Positions 1 through 8,559 of a DNA stretch of 64,000 nt are shown here, one piece after another; positions within the stretch are counted from its first letter, which is position 1; the number at the start of each line of letters is the position of its first letter. Source of the stretch: Litoribacillus peritrichatus (GTDB lineage: Bacteria; Pseudomonadota; Gammaproteobacteria; Pseudomonadales; Litoribrevibacteraceae); contig NZ_BAABBN010000004.1 in assembly GCF_039537985.1 (NCBI RefSeq), positions 310,001 to 374,000 on the forward strand, in the 5' to 3' direction. A program made the position numbers and the translations under genes. Below the pieces are notes generated by a model, which was not told the origin of the DNA, did not search any database, and was given only the letters and a program-made list of their open reading frames with translations.

Positions 1-105
1 GTTGAAAACTCAGAGTACATGCAAAATGCCATGCAGTATCAAGCGACTTTTCAATTTTTGAACAGTAAATTCAAAGGCTTAACTGGCGCAATTAAAGGCG
101 AATAA
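1..105 (+). CDS. flgB: Flagellar basal-body rod protein FlgB, C-terminal end (partial)
   Basis: The window opens inside a gene; the last 34 codons are visible, ending in TAA at 103-105. The tail reads like the conserved FlgB C-terminus (a Tyr-Gln-Ala-Thr-Phe helix, then a short Lys-Phe-Lys-Gly-Leu segment, ending Lys-Gly-Glu). FlgB is the proximal rod subunit next to the MS ring, exported through the flagellar type III apparatus. The stop lies 11 bases before flgC, so the two are co-transcribed. The promoter is outside the window. The call rests on this short tail plus its position before flgC. Confidence 0.85.
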   Translation, partial: VENSEYMQNAMQYQATFQFLNSKFKGLTGAIKGE

Positions 106-116
106 GGAGACTGATT

Positions 117-557
117 ATGTCACTGGGAAATGTATTTGATATAGCCGGAACAGGCATGATGGCTCAGTCTATTCGCTTGAATACGACGGCCAGTAATATT
201 GCCAACGCAGAAACGGTTAGCAGCAGTATTGACGAGACCTATCGTGCACGTCACCCGGTTTTTTCACAGATTCATAAGGATGAAATGGGGTATAAGTTTG
301 AAGGTGTGGACGTCAATGAAGATATTGGCAACGGCGTTCATGTGATGGGCGTGGTGGAAAGTGATGCGCCGCTGGAAGCGCGTTATAACCCGGAGCACCC
401 GATGGCAGATGAAGAAGGGTATGTATATTACCCGAACGTGAATGTGGTCGAAGAAATGGCAAACATGATTTCGGCATCGCGCTCTTATCAGACCAATGTC
501 GATATCATGAACACAGCAAAAACAATGATGCAGCAAATTTTGACGTTAGGTAAGTAA
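117..557 (+). CDS. flgC: Flagellar basal-body rod protein FlgC
   Basis: Proximal rod protein of 146 aa, the usual length. The N-terminus carries the rod/hook signature (Asn-Thr-Thr-Ala-Ser-Asn-Ile-Ala-Asn-Ala at about residues 22-31), and the C-terminus has the matching helix with Val-Val-Glu-Glu-Met and Ser-Arg-Ser-Tyr-Gln-Thr-Asn. These two heptad-rich ends pack together in the rod core. A strong ribosome-binding site (AAGGAGA, 104-110) supports the ATG at 117. It lies between flgB and flgD in the standard operon order. Nothing unusual is seen. Confidence 0.97.
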   Translation: MSLGNVFDIAGTGMMAQSIRLNTTASNIANAETVSSSIDETYRARHPVFSQIHKDEMGYKFEGVDVNEDIGNGVHVMGVVESDAPLEARYNPEHPMADEEGYVYYPNVNVVEEMANMISASRSYQTNVDIMNTAKTMMQQILTLGK

Positions 558-588
558 GGAACCTGGGAACCAATATAGGTGAAATCAA

Positions 589-1269
589 ATGACTGATATT
601 AATGGTACTTCAACAGATGCGCTTGCTACCTATCGAACTCAGACAAGTAACGCATCATCGACTCAAGGTTCGGATGAGCTGGGTCAGGATCAGTTCATGG
701 AGCTGTTGGTTGCTCAGCTGACCAATCAGAACCCGCTTGATCCTCAGGAAAACGGCGATTTTATTGCAGAGCTGGCACAGTTCAGCTCGGTGGAAGGCAT
801 CGACAAGCTGAACACCAGTGTCGAATCCATGATGAGTGACTACAAGTCGAGCCAGGCTTTACAGGCTTCATCATTGGTTGGTCGGCAGGTTGTGGTGAAG
901 CAGGACACGGCGTATTGGTCGGGTGAAGGCAATGTTGCCGCCATGGTGGATGTGCCGGAAGGTGCCACGAATGTGATGCTGAGCATTACCAACTCGGCCG
1001 GTGCTCTGGTGGGGGAGATTCCAATGACTAAGGCTGTGCCGGGAGAGAATGGCATTCTTTGGGACGGGAAGGATAACGAAGGCAATGTTTTGCCTGCCGG
1101 TGCTTATAAGTTTAAAGCCACGGGCGTGGTAGATGAAAAAGCTAAGACGTTCGAGGTGTATGGCTCGGCCAAGGTGAATAGCGTGACTTTAGCGGGCGGT
1201 GACATGATGCTGAATGTGGCAGGGGTTGGTAAGGTGCCAATGTCCGATATCCGAGAGATTTTTGAGTAA
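589..1269 (+). CDS. flgD: Flagellar hook-capping protein FlgD
   Basis: Hook scaffolding cap, 226 aa, which sits at the hook tip while FlgE polymerises and is later displaced by FlgK. The N-terminal FlgD domain holds the conserved segment with Leu-Gly-Gln-Asp-Gln-Phe-Met-Glu-Leu-Leu followed by Gln-Leu-Thr-Asn-Gln-Asn-Pro (about residues 32-50). The C-terminal half (from about 95) is the Ig-like/Tudor part, with the typical Trp-Asp-Gly-Lys-Asp turn near residue 160. It lies 31 bp after flgC and 117 bp before flgE. Length and order are normal. Confidence 0.97.
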   Translation: MTDINGTSTDALATYRTQTSNASSTQGSDELGQDQFMELLVAQLTNQNPLDPQENGDFIAELAQFSSVEGIDKLNTSVESMMSDYKSSQALQASSLVGRQVVVKQDTAYWSGEGNVAAMVDVPEGATNVMLSITNSAGALVGEIPMTKAVPGENGILWDGKDNEGNVLPAGAYKFKATGVVDEKAKTFEVYGSAKVNSVTLAGGDMMLNVAGVGKVPMSDIREIFE

Positions 1270-1386
1270 CGCAAACAAGTTTTAAGTTCAATAACGGTTG
1301 TCTGGCCTGCAATTTACCAGTCAGGTAACGAAGAGATTTTTAACTTGTTGAAGTGTCAGCAGGTTTAGCTAGAAGAGGATCAGAAT

Positions 1387-3429
1387 ATGTCTTTTGGAGT
1401 CGGCTTGACGGGCCTGAAAGGGGCTCAAACGGATCTGGATGTTACGGGTCATAACATTGCGAACGCAGGAACCACCGGGTTTAAGCAGTCACGCGTTGAG
1501 TTTGGTGATTTGTATGCCGCCAATGTCTCGGGCAATGGTGCCTCCGGACAAGGTGTCAATATAAACACCATCTCGCAGCAGTTTAACCAGGGGGATATTA
1601 ACTTTACTGAGAACAGTCTTGATCTTGCTATTAATGGTGAAGGATTCTTCGTCGTGCAAAATGATTTGGGCGAGCAGTTTTATACTCGATCCGGCATGTT
1701 TAGCTTAAATAATGAAGGTTTCATTGTAACAAATACCGGCGAACTGGTTCAGGGTTTTGGGGTGCCGGAAGAACTTCAGCTGGAGGCGGCTCCGAACCCG
1801 TCACGTCCTTTGGGCGATATTCAGGTTGATGATGCTGATATGGCGCCAAACCGGACAACGGACGTGGATACGGCTTTGAACCTGGATGCCAGAATGGCAT
1901 TTGCCACCGGAGGGTTGCCGGCAACCACCAATGGTACGGGGATCAGTGTAGCTCAGGCGGGTACCGTTAATGGGTATTCTGCTACGACTACCACAAGTAC
2001 TATTCAGTTGGTGAATGCTGCAGCGTCACCGAATGAGGTGATTTCGGACATCAGTTGGGCTGCAAACGCTTCGGCATTCGATATTGCGACGACTATTTCA
2101 AATGTGGATGGTGCGACAGCGTCGGCGTCTACCACGCTTCAGCTTACAAACTGGAATACAGCACAAAATGCCACTTTGGATGGGTTGCCGCTTACGGTGA
2201 CAGATCCGGCCAGTGCCAGTTTTGGTAGTGGTACGGCATTGGCGGCAGAAATCAGTGGGCGGGCAAACTACAGCGCAACTTATGATGCCGCGACGGATAC
2301 TTTGACGGTCGTCAACTCACTGGGTAATGACGTGTCCTTTGCTATTAATGATGCTGCAGACCCGACCTCTCCGGGGGTTGGCAGTATGGATGTGACCGGG
2401 GTAGTCAATGGCCAAACGGTTGGTGCTGCAGTTACGACAACGCCAGGTGCTGGTAACGAAGTGACGGTCGGCGGTTTTGTTGATGTGATTGTCGATCCCG
2501 GTTTTTATATCGTGAATAACGATGCAGCAACGGCACCGAACTCCGTGGTGTTTGGTGCAACGCCAACGAACGATACGGCGGTGATTCGTCCCTTCAGTCC
2601 GACGGATTCCAAAAGTTATAACCACACTACTTCGGTCAATATTTATGATTCCTTGGGTAATCAGCATGTGATGACTCAGTACTTTGTGAAAGAGCCGGCA
2701 ACGCTGAACGCTACAAATACCAATACCTGGACGATGTATGTTGTGGTGGATGGTGAAAATATTGGCGATGTTAACCCTGGGTTTGACCCTTCTCAACCGG
2801 TCTCAGATACAAATCAGCGTAACTTGACCTTATCTCAAACGCTGGTATTTGATGATCGGGGGGATTTAGCATCGAGCAACCCTGCAACGCCTTTGTTGGT
2901 TGATGACTGGGTGCCCAGAGATGCCGATGGTAACCCTAATGGGGCGGCAGGGCCTGTCGCGGGTGAGCAGCCGACGGTGCCGCCAACCAGCTCCAATTTC
3001 ACCATTGATATTACCGGCAGTACCCAGCGAGGTTCTCAGTTTGCGATTAACTCGTTAGCGCAGGATGGCTTTGGTACAGGGACTCTGGTTGGTCTTGATG
3101 TGGATACGAATGGTCAGGTCATCGGTCGGTACACGAATGGTGAAACGCGCACCTTCGCTTATGTGGCAATGGCTAACTTTACCAATGAGCAGGGTCTGGT
3201 GCCTATTGGCGATACCATGTGGCGGGGCTCTACTGCCGCAGGGGAGGCAGTAATTAACCTGCCGGGTACGGCAGCGCTAGGTAAGATTCAGTCTTCAGCC
3301 CTTGAAAGCTCTAACGTTGACCTATCGGATGAGCTAGTTGGCCTAATCATTGCACAACGTAATTATCAGGCAAATGCTAAGACAATCGAAACTGAAAATA
3401 CCATTTCACAGACGATTCTCAATATCTAA
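1387..3429 (+). CDS. flgE: Flagellar hook protein FlgE, enlarged
   Basis: Structural subunit of the hook, the universal joint. At 680 aa it is far longer than the roughly 400-460 aa of Salmonella or Pseudomonas FlgE. The N-terminus (Gly-Leu-Thr-Gly-Leu-Lys, then His-Asn-Ile-Ala-Asn-Ala-Gly-Thr-Thr-Gly-Phe, residues 7-34) and the C-terminus (Leu-Glu-Ser-Ser-Asn-Val-Asp-Leu, Gln-Arg-Asn-Tyr-Gln-Ala-Asn) are the canonical axial helices. The extra length is a Thr/Ser/Ala/Asn-rich insertion between about residues 170 and 400, which should form additional surface domains. An AGAAGAGGA ribosome site precedes the ATG. The enlargement matches that of FlgK, FliD and the flagellins in this window. Confidence 0.96.
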   Translation: MSFGVGLTGLKGAQTDLDVTGHNIANAGTTGFKQSRVEFGDLYAANVSGNGASGQGVNINTISQQFNQGDINFTENSLDLAINGEGFFVVQNDLGEQFYTRSGMFSLNNEGFIVTNTGELVQGFGVPEELQLEAAPNPSRPLGDIQVDDADMAPNRTTDVDTALNLDARMAFATGGLPATTNGTGISVAQAGTVNGYSATTTTSTIQLVNAAASPNEVISDISWAANASAFDIATTISNVDGATASASTTLQLTNWNTAQNATLDGLPLTVTDPASASFGSGTALAAEISGRANYSATYDAATDTLTVVNSLGNDVSFAINDAADPTSPGVGSMDVTGVVNGQTVGAAVTTTPGAGNEVTVGGFVDVIVDPGFYIVNNDAATAPNSVVFGATPTNDTAVIRPFSPTDSKSYNHTTSVNIYDSLGNQHVMTQYFVKEPATLNATNTNTWTMYVVVDGENIGDVNPGFDPSQPVSDTNQRNLTLSQTLVFDDRGDLASSNPATPLLVDDWVPRDADGNPNGAAGPVAGEQPTVPPTSSNFTIDITGSTQRGSQFAINSLAQDGFGTGTLVGLDVDTNGQVIGRYTNGETRTFAYVAMANFTNEQGLVPIGDTMWRGSTAAGEAVINLPGTAALGKIQSSALESSNVDLSDELVGLIIAQRNYQANAKTIETENTISQTILNI

Positions 3430-3509
3430 ATAAGATCTGATGTTGATTTGGGTTCATGAGGTATGAGCCACATGAAGAACGAAACCAAGGCAACGTCGAA
3501 GCAGTTCAG

Positions 3510-3592
3510 GGAGGAAGACCAACCTCCAGCCGCAAGTCGCACAGGGATTCGTGCGGCGACTGTAGCGGTCAGCTGAAAACGGAATTTTTTCT
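3510..3592 (+). other. Structured flgE-flgF intergenic segment, possible attenuator/terminator
   Basis: The 251 bp between flgE and flgF hold no credible gene but do contain fold-back sequence. A small hairpin (GGAGG 3510-3514 with CCTCC 3523-3527) is followed by a compound one: CCGC 3530-3533 pairs with GCGG 3565-3568, and GTCGC 3536-3540 pairs with GCGAC 3556-3560. A T-run (about 3583-3592) follows 15 bases later. It could lower transcription between the hook gene and the distal rod genes, or mark an RNA end. The distance to the T-run makes a classical intrinsic terminator only a moderate possibility. Confidence 0.4.
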
Positions 3593-3680
3593 TAATTGAG
3601 TATTGAGTCTGTTTTGTAAATAAATGCGAAAGTTTCCGGTTGTCAGGCGTTTGAATTAACAACTATGGCTGGAGACCATT

Positions 3681-4427
3681 ATGGACAAAGCACTCTATAT
3701 CTCAATGTCTGGCGCTAAGCAGAATATGTTTGCTCAGCGATCTCATGCGAATAACCTTGCCAATGCAAATACCACCGGTTTTCGAGAAGACTTTGCTCAA
3801 GCTCGCAGCCAACCTGTGTGGGGCGATTACCACCCGACTCGCGCCTATGCCATGACCGAACGACCTGCCAGTAATTTTAAAGCAGGTGCGATGATGGAAA
3901 CCGGCCGGGCGTTGGACGTTGCTATTCCGAACCAAGGGTTTTTCGTGGTTCAGGACCCGGAAGGCAATGAAGCACTGACCCGTCGAGGCGACTTTGTGCA
4001 AGACGTTGCAGGCCAGCTGCTGACACCGGATGGCCTCCCTGTTTTGGGGGAAAATGGCCCTATCATCATTCCGCCGGCAAGCACCGTTAATATTGCCAAT
4101 GACGGTACGATTTCCTTGGTGCCAACGGATGGTCTGGCCACTGAAATTGTTGATATTGGTCGTTTGAAATTAGTGAATCCGGAGATTGCGACTTTGGATA
4201 AAGGCACTGACGGGCTTTTCCGAATCAAAGGTGAGCCTGGCGCCGCTTTTGAACAGGACCCAACCGTGAGTGTTGTGTCCGGATTTCTGGAGTCCAGCAA
4301 CGTAAATACCATAAATGCCATGACCGAAATGATGTCTCATCAGCGTCAATATGAAATGCAAGTCAAGATGATGAAGACCGCCGAGGAGAATTCCGAGAAG
4401 GTGGCAAGCTTATTGCAAATTCAATAA
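3681..4427 (+). CDS. flgF: Flagellar basal-body rod protein FlgF
   Basis: Proximal rod protein, 248 aa, of normal length. The N-terminus has the rod signature (Met-Ser-Gly-Ala-Lys-Gln, then Ala-Asn-Asn-Leu-Ala-Asn-Ala-Asn-Thr-Thr-Gly-Phe, about residues 9-35). A central Gly-Phe-Phe-Val-Val-Gln segment is typical of the FlgE/F/G superfamily. The C-terminus carries Leu-Glu-Ser-Ser-Asn-Val-Asn and an Arg-Gln-Tyr-Glu-Met-Gln helix. A GGAGA site at 3670-3674 supports the ATG at 3681. The 251-bp upstream spacer suggests flgF may start its own transcript or be set apart by the structured segment there. Confidence 0.96.
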   Translation: MDKALYISMSGAKQNMFAQRSHANNLANANTTGFREDFAQARSQPVWGDYHPTRAYAMTERPASNFKAGAMMETGRALDVAIPNQGFFVVQDPEGNEALTRRGDFVQDVAGQLLTPDGLPVLGENGPIIIPPASTVNIANDGTISLVPTDGLATEIVDIGRLKLVNPEIATLDKGTDGLFRIKGEPGAAFEQDPTVSVVSGFLESSNVNTINAMTEMMSHQRQYEMQVKMMKTAEENSEKVASLLQIQ

Positions 4428-4444
4428 TTAACTGAATATTTTGA

Positions 4445-4533
4445 CTGATCAGTGACGGCAATCGGCAGCCAAATGCCTAACCCGGTTTGGGGTTCTCCTG
4501 GAGAATAAAGGCAGCTTAAACACTGATCTGATC
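4445..4533 (+). other. Structured flgF-flgG intergenic segment (possible leader RNA fold)
   Basis: This 136-bp spacer holds nested inverted repeats. GATCAGTG at 4447-4454 is the exact complement of CACTGATC at 4521-4528 and can close a domain. Inside lie GGCA 4464-4467 with TGCC 4474-4477, and AACCC 4479-4483 with GGGTT 4490-4494. The whole could fold as a multibranched RNA 30 nt before the flgG start. No sigma-54 or sigma-28 promoter was recognised here. Role unknown; it may affect flgG translation or mRNA processing. Confidence 0.35.
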
Positions 4534-4563
4534 TTGTATGAATTAGGTGCTAGGAGATAGGTT

Positions 4564-5349
4564 ATGCACGGCGCATTATGGGTAAGTAAAACAGGTTTGA
4601 GTGCTCAGGATACACAACTGACCACCATTTCAAACAACTTGGCAAACGTTGCGACGGTTGGCTTTAAACGTGACCGGGCAGTGTTTCATGATTTGATGTA
4701 TCAGGTACAGAAGCAACCGGGTGCTCAGTCTGCTCAAGACTCCCAGCTACCTTCCGGCTTGCAGTTGGGTACAGGTGTTCGGGTGGTTGGTACGCAAAAA
4801 GAACATACACAGGGGAACTTTCAGATCACGGATCAGCCGCTGGATATGGCGGTTAACGGCCGAGGTTTCTTTCAGATTACGTTACCGGACGGCTCCACAG
4901 GTTATACCCGTAATGGTCAGTTTCATAAAGATGCTGACGGTAATGTGGTTAACCCGATTGGTTTCCAGTTGGAACCCAATGTTGTGATTCCGCAGGACAC
5001 CACCTCCATCAGTATTGGCCGTGATGGTACGGTCAGTATTACTCAGGGCAGTGAAACCGAGGCAACAGAAATCGGCAATATAACTTTGGTGTCATTTGTG
5101 AACCCGGCGGGTTTGCAGTCCATCGGTGATAACTTGTACGTTCAAACAAATGCCAGTGGTGACCCGGTAGAGGGTGAGCCCGGATTGGACGGCATGGGCA
5201 GTATTCTGCAAGGCTCTCTGGAAAACTCCAATGTGGATGTGGTGGAAGAAATGGTCAACATGATCACCACGCAACGTGCCTATGAGATGAACTCGAAAGT
5301 GATCTCTACCGCCGATGAAATGCTTGGATTTATCAGTCAGACGCTTTAA
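4564..5349 (+). CDS. flgG: Flagellar distal rod protein FlgG
   Basis: Distal rod subunit, 261 aa, the standard length (260-262). The N-terminus has the axial signature with Ile-Ser-Asn-Asn-Leu-Ala-Asn-Val-Ala-Thr-Val-Gly-Phe-Lys (about residues 23-36). The middle contains Met-Ala-Val-Asn-Gly-Arg-Gly-Phe-Phe. The C-terminus reads Leu-Glu-Asn-Ser-Asn-Val-Asp-Val-Val-Glu-Glu-Met, then Gln-Arg-Ala-Tyr-Glu-Met-Asn-Ser-Lys. TAGGAGA upstream is the ribosome site. It is followed closely by flgH, whose L-ring surrounds this part of the rod. Confidence 0.98.
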   Translation: MHGALWVSKTGLSAQDTQLTTISNNLANVATVGFKRDRAVFHDLMYQVQKQPGAQSAQDSQLPSGLQLGTGVRVVGTQKEHTQGNFQITDQPLDMAVNGRGFFQITLPDGSTGYTRNGQFHKDADGNVVNPIGFQLEPNVVIPQDTTSISIGRDGTVSITQGSETEATEIGNITLVSFVNPAGLQSIGDNLYVQTNASGDPVEGEPGLDGMGSILQGSLENSNVDVVEEMVNMITTQRAYEMNSKVISTADEMLGFISQTL

Positions 5350-5398
5350 TAACCGTTGAAGTTAGCGGGATTTACCTCTAATAGTTCGGGAGAGGGCA

Positions 5399-6106
5399 AT
5401 GAACAAGAACAGTAAGCTGTTGATGGTTGCAGTAGCAGCGATAATAATCTCAGGGTGCAGCAAAGACATCGTCAAACCCGATGATCCTATGTATGCGCCA
5501 ATTCAACCGACGGCATTGGTGCCGCCTGAACGGCAGGATGGGTCTTTGTATCAGGCTCGATACAACATGGGATTATTCAATGATCGTCGTGCCCATCGCA
5601 TCGGAGACATCATTACCATCGTACTTTCAGAGCAAACCAATGCGAAGAAATCTGCTAATACCGAGTTAACCAAAGAGCAGGATATACAGTTTGATCCGGG
5701 TGTTTTACTGGGCAAAGATATGGGAAACCAAATCACCAGTACCATTCCTTTGTTGAAGGATCTTGGGCTGTTAACCAGCTTGTCTCAAAACCGGGAGTTT
5801 ACCGGTGAAGGCGACAGTGACCAAAGTAACAGCTTGTCCGGTCAAATTACGGTAACGGTGTCGAATGTCTTGCCGAACGGAGTATTGGAAGTTCGAGGCG
5901 AAAAGTGGATGACCTTTAATCAGGGCGATGAATATATTCGCATTCGGGGGCTTGTTCGTCCTGATGATATTGCTGATGATAATACCATCATGTCCAACCG
6001 GTTGGCGGATGCTCGCATCACCTACAGTGGTACCGGTGATTTGGCGGATGCAAACCGACAAGGTTGGGTGGCAAGATTCTTTAACAGCGATTATTGGCCA
6101 TTCTGA
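5399..6106 (+). CDS. flgH: Flagellar L-ring lipoprotein FlgH
   Basis: Outer-membrane L-ring protein, 235 aa, a bushing around the rod. The N-terminus is a lipoprotein signal: Lys-rich start, hydrophobic stretch, then the lipobox Ile-Ser-Gly-Cys with the lipidated Cys at residue 20. The family segment Ala-His-Arg-Ile-Gly-Asp-Ile-Ile-Thr-Ile-Val-Leu (about 65-76) is present, and the C-terminus ends Trp-Val-Ala-Arg-Phe-Phe in the usual way. GGGAGAGGG precedes the ATG. The stop is 11 bp before the chosen flgI start, so the pair is tightly coupled. Confidence 0.97.
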   Translation: MNKNSKLLMVAVAAIIISGCSKDIVKPDDPMYAPIQPTALVPPERQDGSLYQARYNMGLFNDRRAHRIGDIITIVLSEQTNAKKSANTELTKEQDIQFDPGVLLGKDMGNQITSTIPLLKDLGLLTSLSQNREFTGEGDSDQSNSLSGQITVTVSNVLPNGVLEVRGEKWMTFNQGDEYIRIRGLVRPDDIADDNTIMSNRLADARITYSGTGDLADANRQGWVARFFNSDYWPF

Positions 6107-6117
6107 GGAGCTTAATT

Positions 6118-7233
6118 ATGAACGTGGCTGGGATGATTAAGACGATTTTCATTCAATCATTTTGTTTAGTGATGTGTTTGCTTTCAATCGAGGCATACGC
6201 TGAACGCTTGAAAGACATTACCAGTGTCGCCGGGGTGCGATCGAATCAACTGGTGGGCTATGGTTTGGTGGTGGGGCTGGACGGCTCCGGTGATAAAGCA
6301 CCTTTCACAGATCAAACCTTTAAGAACATGATGAGCCAGTTTGGAATCACCATTCCGCCTGGTACTAACCCGAAACTGAAGAACGTTGCCGCAGTGGCAA
6401 TTCATGCCGAGTTACCCGCATTCAGTAAACCGGGTCAGAACATTGATATAACGGTGTCTTCCATTGGTAACGCCACCAGCTTACGCGGTGGTACTTTGTT
6501 GATGACGCCTTTAAAAGGCGCTGATGGCCAGGTTTACGCTGTGGCTCAGGGCAGTATGGTGGTTGGTGGATTTGGTGTCGAAGGTGCCGATGGATCACAA
6601 CTGACGGTAAATGTGCCGAGTGTGGGTCGCATTCCAAACGGGGCCATCGTTGAACGAGCGGTTCCGACGTCGTTTAACCAGGGTGACTCGCTGGTGTTTA
6701 ACCTGAACAGTTCCGACTTTACTACCGCTAAAAGAGTTGTCGACAGAGTGAATCAGTTGCTGGGGGACGGTATTGCCTCGGCTATTGATAGCACTTCGAT
6801 TCGGGTCACAGCACCGAGAGATCCGTCTCAGCGGGTTTCATTTATGTCCATTCTGGAAAACCTGGAAGTTGATCCGGGTGAAGATAAAGCCAAGGTAGTG
6901 ATCAACAGCCGGACCGGTACCATTGTTGTTGGTCAACATGTAAAAGTTGATCCGGTGGCTATTACCCATGGCAGCCTGACGGTCAGCATCAATGAGAACC
7001 TGGATGTTGATCAGCCGAACGCGTTTGGTCGGGGTGAAACCGTGGTGACGCCACGAACAGAGCTGAACGCGCAAGAAGCGATTAATCCGATGTTTATGTT
7101 TGAAGGTTCAACGTCACTTCAGGAAATAGTAACGGCGGTGAATCAGGTAGGCGCTTCGCCCTCTGACTTAATTGCAATCCTGGAGGCCATGAAAAAAGCA
7201 GGCGCCTTAAAAGCTGAGTTGATCGTACTGTAA
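6118..7233 (+). CDS. flgI: Flagellar P-ring protein FlgI
   Basis: Periplasmic P-ring protein, 371 aa. The ATG at 6118 is chosen: it has GAGGAG at about 6105-6110 and gives a clean Sec signal peptide (about 28 residues, cleavage after Ala-Tyr-Ala). The mature protein starts Glu-Arg-Leu-Lys-Asp-Ile, as in other FlgI proteins. An upstream TTG at 6094 would overlap flgH and spoil the signal peptide. The conserved Leu-Val-Gly-Tyr-Gly-Leu-Val-Val-Gly-Leu-Asp-Gly-Ser-Gly-Asp block follows soon after the start. Length and order are normal. Confidence 0.97.
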   Translation: MNVAGMIKTIFIQSFCLVMCLLSIEAYAERLKDITSVAGVRSNQLVGYGLVVGLDGSGDKAPFTDQTFKNMMSQFGITIPPGTNPKLKNVAAVAIHAELPAFSKPGQNIDITVSSIGNATSLRGGTLLMTPLKGADGQVYAVAQGSMVVGGFGVEGADGSQLTVNVPSVGRIPNGAIVERAVPTSFNQGDSLVFNLNSSDFTTAKRVVDRVNQLLGDGIASAIDSTSIRVTAPRDPSQRVSFMSILENLEVDPGEDKAKVVINSRTGTIVVGQHVKVDPVAITHGSLTVSINENLDVDQPNAFGRGETVVTPRTELNAQEAINPMFMFEGSTSLQEIVTAVNQVGASPSDLIAILEAMKKAGALKAELIVL

Positions 7234-7246
7234 CGGGGTTATTAAC

Positions 7247-8380
7247 ATGAAGTCTAACTTTGATACCTCGTCTTTGGGGTCTTATCACGACTTAAATAGC
7301 TTGCAGAATTTAAAAGGCAAGTCGAGAGAGTCTGATCAGGGCAAATTGGAAGCTCTGAATAACATCGCAAAGCAATTTGAAAGTATGTTCGTGGGGATGA
7401 TGCTGAAATCCATGCGTGATGCCAATGCAGCATTTGAGCAGGATAATCCATTAAACAGCTCGGAGATGAAGTTCTACCGGGATATGTATGACCAACAGCT
7501 ATCCATGCATTTATCGGAAGGCAAAGGCATTGGTTTGGCTGATACCTTAGTTCGCCAAATCAGTCAGCAGGTTCCTGGACTGGAGTCGTTGACACAGCAA
7601 GGAAAAGGATGGGAGCAGCTTGGCATGGATCACTCTGGACCGGGTGGTCAGGGCAAGGATATGCCTGGCAGGGACGCCACTTTTTCTCCCTTTGAAAATA
7701 ATAACTTTTTCCCGACGGTGAAGCTGGACCCCAAAAGTGGTTTGCCGATTAAAGATCAGGATATTCTGTACGCACAGCCGGATTCACCACAGGCGAAGCG
7801 CATAGCGAATGCGGTTAAAGACTATATGGATCGCCAGCAAATCTCGATGTATGCACAGGACGAGCAGGCGTTGAAGGTGGGGGTTGAGCACGCGCGTTCC
7901 AAGCAAGATCGCTTTGATTCACCTGAGGAGTTTGTGAATGTTCTTTGGCCCGTGGCACAAGTGGCGGCTAAAAAACTGAATGCTGATCCGAAAGCGTTAT
8001 TGGCACAGGCGGCTCTGGAAACCGGTTGGGGCAAAAAGATTCCGACGCATGCCGACGGTGGCAATTCTTTTAACTTGTTTGGCATTAAAGCCGATTCCAG
8101 TTGGAGAGGGGAGGCTGTGAATTCCGATACCACCGAGTTCAGGAATGGCATTGCGCGAGAAGAAAAAGCTCTGTTCCGATCTTATGGCTCCTATGTTGAA
8201 TCCATGCTGGATTATTCAAGTTTCTTACAAAGTCGTAGTCATTATCAAACGGCACTGAATCAGGCGGGTGACGCAGAGAAGTATTTAAATGAGCTGCAAA
8301 GTGCCGGTTATGCAACCGATCCTAAGTACGCGAATAAGATTGTTCGAATCATGAACAGTGACATGATGAAGTCGCTGTAA
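7247..8380 (+). CDS. flgJ: Flagellar rod-cap / peptidoglycan hydrolase FlgJ
   Basis: Bifunctional rod assembly protein, 377 aa. The N-terminal rod-binding domain (about residues 30-110) holds Ala-Lys-Gln-Phe-Glu-Ser-Met-Phe-Val-Gly-Met-Met-Leu-Lys. The C-terminal glucosaminidase domain (about 225-375) holds Leu-Ala-Gln-Ala-Ala-Leu-Glu-Thr-Gly-Trp-Gly, with the likely catalytic Glu, and Asn-Leu-Phe-Gly-Ile-Lys. It opens a local gap in peptidoglycan so that the rod can pass. The fused form is typical of gamma- and betaproteobacteria. It is the last gene before the flgKL sigma-54 promoter. Confidence 0.96.
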   Translation: MKSNFDTSSLGSYHDLNSLQNLKGKSRESDQGKLEALNNIAKQFESMFVGMMLKSMRDANAAFEQDNPLNSSEMKFYRDMYDQQLSMHLSEGKGIGLADTLVRQISQQVPGLESLTQQGKGWEQLGMDHSGPGGQGKDMPGRDATFSPFENNNFFPTVKLDPKSGLPIKDQDILYAQPDSPQAKRIANAVKDYMDRQQISMYAQDEQALKVGVEHARSKQDRFDSPEEFVNVLWPVAQVAAKKLNADPKALLAQAALETGWGKKIPTHADGGNSFNLFGIKADSSWRGEAVNSDTTEFRNGIAREEKALFRSYGSYVESMLDYSSFLQSRSHYQTALNQAGDAEKYLNELQSAGYATDPKYANKIVRIMNSDMMKSL

Positions 8381-8410
8381 CTTACTTTGTTTCTTTCTTG
8401 AATTTGTTTT

Positions 8411-8440
8411 AGTAAGAATGGGCCGCGCGTCCATTCCTTA
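8411..8440 (+). terminator. Hairpin after flgJ, possible terminator
   Basis: TAAGAATGG (8413-8421) can pair with CCATTCCTTA (8431-8440), one base bulged, around a GC-rich 9-nt loop. It lies 30 bp after the flgJ stop and just before the flgK promoter. The downstream sequence is T-rich but has no unbroken run, so termination is likely but not certain. Confidence 0.45.
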
Positions 8441-8480
8441 TTCATTCTTCACGTTTTTGCATTTCTCTGACTTTCTTTTT

Positions 8481-8496
8481 TGGCACGTTTTTTGTT
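8481..8496 (+). promoter_or_regulatory. Sigma-54 promoter of flgKL
   Basis: TGGCACG (8481-8487), four T residues, then TTGT (8492-8495). The -24 element is a perfect match to TGGCACG-N4-TTGC; the -12 element has GT where GC is usual. The expected start of transcription is near 8506, giving a leader of about 54 nt to the flgK ATG. It would make flgKL, and probably the methyltransferase gene behind them, dependent on RpoN and a FleQ/FlrC-type activator. Confidence 0.75.
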
Positions 8497-8559
8497 CTAT
8501 CCCTTGTAGATGAATATTTTTTGGCCGTTGAGCGGCAATTATTTTCCAGGGGTAATGTC

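Noticed and set aside
1300..1317. Sigma-54-like TGGCCTGCAATTTAC before flgE
   Set aside because: Three mismatches at key positions, including the -12 GC; flgE is more simply served by the upstream flg operon promoter.
6094..6117. Upstream TTG start for flgI
   Set aside because: It would overlap flgH and place a charged extension before the signal peptide; the ATG at 6118 has the proper ribosome site.
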